Origin: 40CM-4-65-16 sp035279785
GTDB taxonomy: Bacteria; Chloroflexota; Dormibacteria; Dormibacterales; Dormibacteraceae
Direction of reading: 5' to 3'
DNA: 9,559 bases
NCBI GenBank assembly: GCA_035279785.1
Contig: DATEHC010000155.1
Coordinates: 1 to 9,559, forward strand
The notes below the pieces were generated by a model. That model was given only the letters and a program-made list of their open reading frames with translations. It was not told where the DNA came from and made no database searches. Both the position numbers and the translations under genes were made by a program. This document shows positions 6,722 through 9,559 of this stretch, piece after piece (the first letter of the stretch is position 1; every line of letters starts with the position of its first letter).

Positions 6722-7774
6722 TCACCTCTTTTGTGAATCACTGACGACATCCTTCGTCGCCACCCTTCCGTTGTCGCTGGCCTGCCGCTCGGCGGGGTCG
6801 ACGTGCAGCCAGCACGCCGCGATGTGGTCCGCGCCGACCGCGATGCTCGGCGGGGCCTCGCGCTTGCACACGTCCATGACGTGAGGGCAGCGCGTGTGGA
6901 ACCGGCACCCGCTCGGCGGCGCGAGCAGGCTCGGCGGTGCGCCACGATCCTTCAGCTCAGGAGGCTGCGCCCGATCCGGATCGGGCGCAGCGGAGAGCAG
7001 TAGTTGCGTGTACGGGTGCGCGGGGTTGTCGGTCAGCTCCGCGCTGGGCGCGGTCTCGACGAGCTGTCCCGCGTACATGACGACGATCGTGTCCGCCAGG
7101 TAGCGCGCGGACGCGATGTCGTGCGTGATGTAGAGAATCGCAAGGTTCTCTTCGTCGCGCAGGTCGGCGAGGAGGTTGAGCACACCGAGGCGAATCGAGA
7201 CGTCGAGCATCGACACCGGCTCGTCCGCGATGAGCACGCGCGGCCGCACCGCCAGGGCGCGCGCGATCGCGACGCGCTGGCGCTGCCCACCCGACAGCTC
7301 ATGCGGGAACTTGCTCGCGTAGCGCTCGCCCGGCCGCAGCGCGACGCGGTTCAGCAGGTTGACGACGACCGCGTCGGCGTTGGCGCCGGCCAGGTGGTGG
7401 ATCTCCAGCGGCCTCTTCACGTTGTGGCCGACGCGGTGCACCGGGTTGAGCGATGCGAACGGGTCCTGGAAGACCATCTGCACCTGCCGCGCATACGAGC
7501 GCGGGCGGCCCGCCGGAACGGGCTTGCCATCGAGGAGCACTGTTCCCTTGTCCGGCTTGACGATCTCGGCGAGGATCCGCGCGACGGTCGTCTTGCCGGC
7601 GCCGCTCTCGCCGACGAAAGCGGTGACCTTTCGCTGCTCCAGGCTCACAGTCACGTTGTCGACGGCGTGCACAGGGGCCTTGCGCGCGAACGGACCGCGG
7701 CCTTGCTTGACCCAGAAGTACTTCGTCAGGTTCCGACCCTCGAGCACGGGCGCAGTCGCGACAGCGGCCGTCAT
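6722..7774 (-). CDS. ABC transporter ATP-binding protein (OppF/DppF type)
   Basis: A 350-residue nucleotide-binding subunit that powers import through the membrane complex. All motifs are intact: Walker A GESGAGKTT (55-63), Q-loop Gln103 in VFQDPFASLNP, signature LSGGQ (160-164), Walker B VLIADEP with catalytic Glu185, D-loop SMLD and H-loop His218. The C-terminal oligopeptide-type extension (oligo_HPY) begins at NPAHPYTQLLLSAAPDPD and holds four cysteines (290, 296, 303, 321) in a CxxxxxC-x6-C-x17-C pattern. The start is ATG at 7774, overlapping the previous stop as ATGA. It is supported by AGGTGAT at 7787-7781 with a six-base spacer, and it lies just ahead of the usual N-terminal VLEGRNLTKYF. 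The frame stays open far upstream of this ATG, but that upstream part is only a shadow of the preceding gene. It should pair with the ATPase half of the fused protein to form the ATPase heterodimer. The tail after Cys321 (about 28 residues) is polar and unremarkable. Confidence 0.95.
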   Translation of the reverse strand: MTAAVATAPVLEGRNLTKYFWVKQGRGPFARKAPVHAVDNVTVSLEQRKVTAFVGESGAGKTTVARILAEIVKPDKGTVLLDGKPVPAGRPRSYARQVQMVFQDPFASLNPVHRVGHNVKRPLEIHHLAGANADAVVVNLLNRVALRPGERYASKFPHELSGGQRQRVAIARALAVRPRVLIADEPVSMLDVSIRLGVLNLLADLRDEENLAILYITHDIASARYLADTIVVMYAGQLVETAPSAELTDNPAHPYTQLLLSAAPDPDRAQPPELKDRGAPPSLLAPPSGCRFHTRCPHVMDVCKREAPPSIAVGADHIAACWLHVDPAERQASDNGRVATKDVVSDSQKR

Positions 7775-9559
7775 TGCCGTATCACCTGCTGGGCCAGGCG
7801 CTCGCGAAATACCTCGGCGGGCTCGGGAAGCAAGAGCTCCGGCGGCGCCTCCGCGCCATCGCGGTGCAGCCAGCACGCCACTTCCCGATTCGGCCCGGCG
7901 ACCGCCTCCAGCACCGGGTCTTCCTGCTTGCAGCGGTCGAATGCCCACCGGCACCGTGGGTGGAAGGCGCATCCCGTGGGGAGATTTCGAAGGTCGGGAG
8001 GTGACCCGGGAATTCCCTCCATCGGGACGCGCTTTCCATGCATGGGCGGGAAGCAGTGCAGCAACCCGTGCGTGTATGGAAGGCGCGGCGCGCGGAACAG
8101 CGAATTCGCCGGCGCGCGCTCCATGAGCCGGCCCGCGTACATGACCGCGATGTCGTCCGCCAGCTCGACGAGCAGCGAGAGGTCGTGGGTGATGAACACC
8201 GCGGCGAAGCCCAAGCGGTCGCGCAGCCCCATCAGCTCTTCGAGGATTTCGCGCTGCGTGACGACGTCGAGGGCAGTCGTCGGCTCGTCGAGGACCATCA
8301 CCTGAGGCTCGAGCGCGAGCGCCATCGCGATCATCGAGCGCTGACGCATGCCGCCCGACAGCTCGTGCGGGTAGCTTCGTAGCCGATCGCCGTTCATACC
8401 CACCATCTCCAGCAAGTCGGAGGACCGCATGTGGCGCTCTTCTCGCGACATCTGCGGACGATGGGCGCGCAGCAGGTCGTCGAACTGCGCTCCGATGGTG
8501 AGCACCGGGTTGAGTGCGTCGAGCGAGCTCTGGAGCACGACCGCGATCTCCGACCATCGGACTTCGCTCAGCTGGCGCGGCCCGGCGGCCAGCATGTCGA
8601 TCGTTCCCTTCGGTCCGTCGCCGGTGAACGGCCGGGAGTGGAACAGCACGCTGCCGCCAGTGATCACGGCAGGCGCCCTGAGCAGGCGCATCGCCGCGAG
8701 CATCATGGTCGTCTTGCCGCTGCCGCTCTCGCCCGCCAGCCCGAGCACGCGGCCACGGCGCAGGACGAGATCGCAATCCCTCACCGCGTGGACGGCGTCC
8801 GACCCGTAGCCGTAGTCGACGGAAAGGCCGCGGATCTCCAGGACGGCGTCGAGCGCGCTTTTGGTCGTGGGTGCGGCGGCGGGTGCCGAGCGGATCACCG
8901 GCGTCGGGGCAAGCGTCCCGACCTTCACACCCGCTTTGCGCGCAGCCTTCGCCGTCAGGCCGGCGCTGCGCAGGCGCGGGTTGATGAACTCGTCGATGCC
9001 GAAGTTCACGAGCGCGAGCCCGGTGCCGAGAAGGGCGACGCAGATTCCGGGCGGCGCCCACCACCACCACCAACCACCACGGACGGCGTTGTTGGCGAAG
9101 CCCTCGCGCAGCATCTCTCCCCAGTTCCACAAGCCTGGCGGCGAACCGGTCGGCGACCCGGCCAGGCCGAGGAAGGAGATCGCGACGTACGCGTAGGTTG
9201 CGGAGAGTGTGGTGAACAGGAATGACGCGGCGACGATCGGGATGAGGTTGGGAAGAATTTCGACGAGGATGATCCGGGTGCGCCCTTCGCCCGACACGCG
9301 GGAGGCCTCGACGAAGTCTCGATTGCGCAAGGACAGCGTCTGGGCGCGGAGGGTCCTTGCCGTATAGGCCCACGTCGTGACGGCGATGATCGCCGCGACC
9401 AGGACAATGCTCGCCCCGGCGGACGGCACGTAGTCGGCGAGCACGATCAGCAGCGGCAGGCCGGGGATGGCGAGAAAGACGTTGGCCACGAGCGAAAGCC
9501 CTTCGTCCGTGCCGCCACCGATATATCCCGCGGTCACTCCGAAGAGGATCGAGAGGACC
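7771..9559 (-). CDS. Fused ABC permease-ATPase (DppC-DppD type), N-terminus cut off
   Basis: 595 codons are visible. The frame runs open to the window edge (VLSILFGV precedes TAGYIGG), so the true start lies outside; the GTG at 9537 is probably an internal Val. Residues are numbered from that codon. The first ~190 residues are the C-terminal part of a BPD_transp_1 permease, with several membrane segments and the EAA loop (EASRVSGEGRTR to LPN, 77-97) that docks on the ATPase. A tract of five Trp (156-160) precedes a last membrane helix. An Ala/Pro/Lys-rich linker (about 190-230) leads to a complete ATPase: Walker A GESGSGKTT (269-277), Q-loop Gln336 in VVLQSSLDALNP, signature LSGGM (393-397), Walker B VMVLDEP with Glu418 and His451. 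The oligo_HPY tail carries Cys523, 529, 536 and 555. Such fusions are known in high-GC bacteria. The other permease (DppB-like) is expected just upstream, beyond 9559. The stop overlaps the next start as ATGA, which implies translational coupling. Confidence 0.93.
   Translation of the reverse strand, partial: VLSILFGVTAGYIGGGTDEGLSLVANVFLAIPGLPLLIVLADYVPSAGASIVLVAAIIAVTTWAYTARTLRAQTLSLRNRDFVEASRVSGEGRTRIILVEILPNLIPIVAASFLFTTLSATYAYVAISFLGLAGSPTGSPPGLWNWGEMLREGFANNAVRGGWWWWWAPPGICVALLGTGLALVNFGIDEFINPRLRSAGLTAKAARKAGVKVGTLAPTPVIRSAPAAAPTTKSALDAVLEIRGLSVDYGYGSDAVHAVRDCDLVLRRGRVLGLAGESGSGKTTMMLAAMRLLRAPAVITGGSVLFHSRPFTGDGPKGTIDMLAAGPRQLSEVRWSEIAVVLQSSLDALNPVLTIGAQFDDLLRAHRPQMSREERHMRSSDLLEMVGMNGDRLRSYPHELSGGMRQRSMIAMALALEPQVMVLDEPTTALDVVTQREILEELMGLRDRLGFAAVFITHDLSLLVELADDIAVMYAGRLMERAPANSLFRAPRLPYTHGLLHCFPPMHGKRVPMEGIPGSPPDLRNLPTGCAFHPRCRWAFDRCKQEDPVLEAVAGPNREVACWLHRDGAEAPPELLLPEPAEVFRERLAQQVIRQ
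7781..7787 (-). promoter_or_regulatory. Ribosome binding site of the second ATPase gene
   Basis: AGGTGAT on the minus strand, six bases before the ATG at 7774 and inside the end of the upstream coding sequence. Together with the ATGA overlap it shows that the separate ATPase starts here and is coupled to the fused permease-ATPase. Confidence 0.7.

Noticed and set aside
5808..6884. Plus-strand open frame of 358 codons opposite the binding-protein gene
   Set aside because: Low-complexity Arg/Val-rich translation, antisense to a clear SBP_bac_5 gene, with no domain signature.
7004..8305. Plus-strand open frame of 433 codons opposite the two ATPase regions
   Set aside because: It is antisense to well-supported ATPase genes, has skewed Arg/Val/His-rich composition and no recognisable domain. 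Long antisense frames are common in GC-rich DNA.
6722..9373. A continuous 883-codon minus-strand frame containing the second ATPase
   Set aside because: Only the part from 7774 onward is a recognisable protein. The upstream part is Arg/Pro/Ala-rich and overlaps the clear permease-ATPase gene in another frame. The ATG at 7774 with AGGTGAT and the ATGA overlap is the real start.
9535..9537. GTG at 9537 as the start of the fused transporter gene
   Set aside because: The frame continues upstream to the window edge with typical permease sequence (VLSILFGV before TAGYIGG), and no Shine-Dalgarno precedes the GTG. The gene is cut by the window.

Overview
The window is GC-rich DNA (codon third positions mostly G or C) with tightly packed genes, strong Shine-Dalgarno sites and one TTG start. 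This fits a free-living, soil-type bacterium of the Actinomycetota, Chloroflexota or Dormibacterota kind. The phylum cannot be fixed from the sequence alone. No RNA genes, insertion sequences, CRISPR arrays or phage genes were seen.

Layout from left to right: (1) the 3' end of a small plus-strand gene for an SRPBCC/AHSA1-type protein (1-349). (2) A convergent intergenic hairpin (353-380). (3) A run of five genes, all on the minus strand and therefore transcribed from right to left. In transcription order these are an Opp/Dpp-type ABC transporter permease fused to its ATPase (9559-7771, N-terminus outside the window), a second Opp/Dpp-type ATPase (7774-6722, joined by an ATGA overlap), a lipoprotein substrate-binding protein (6620-4842), a cytoplasmic GH3 glycosidase with an inserted PA14-like region (4760-2304), and a secreted double beta-helix protein (2240-399). 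The gaps are 101, 81 and 63 bases, and no gap without a gene reaches 300 bases.

The simplest reading is a glycan-utilisation operon. The secreted beta-helix protein would act on, or bind, a polysaccharide outside the cell. The lipoprotein would capture the released oligosaccharides, the Opp/Dpp-family transporter would import them, and the GH3 enzyme, which has no signal peptide, would cut them to monosaccharides in the cytoplasm. The transporter family is named for peptides, but several members carry beta-linked oligosaccharides, and the linked GH3 gene argues for sugar here. The other permease subunit (DppB/OppB-like) and any regulator are not visible and presumably lie beyond position 9559.

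Points of most interest are the permease-ATPase fusion, inverted repeats on both sides of the binding-protein cistron, four-cysteine C-terminal motifs in both ATPases, and the two-lobed beta-helix protein whose activity cannot be named from sequence. No wholly new system was recognised.
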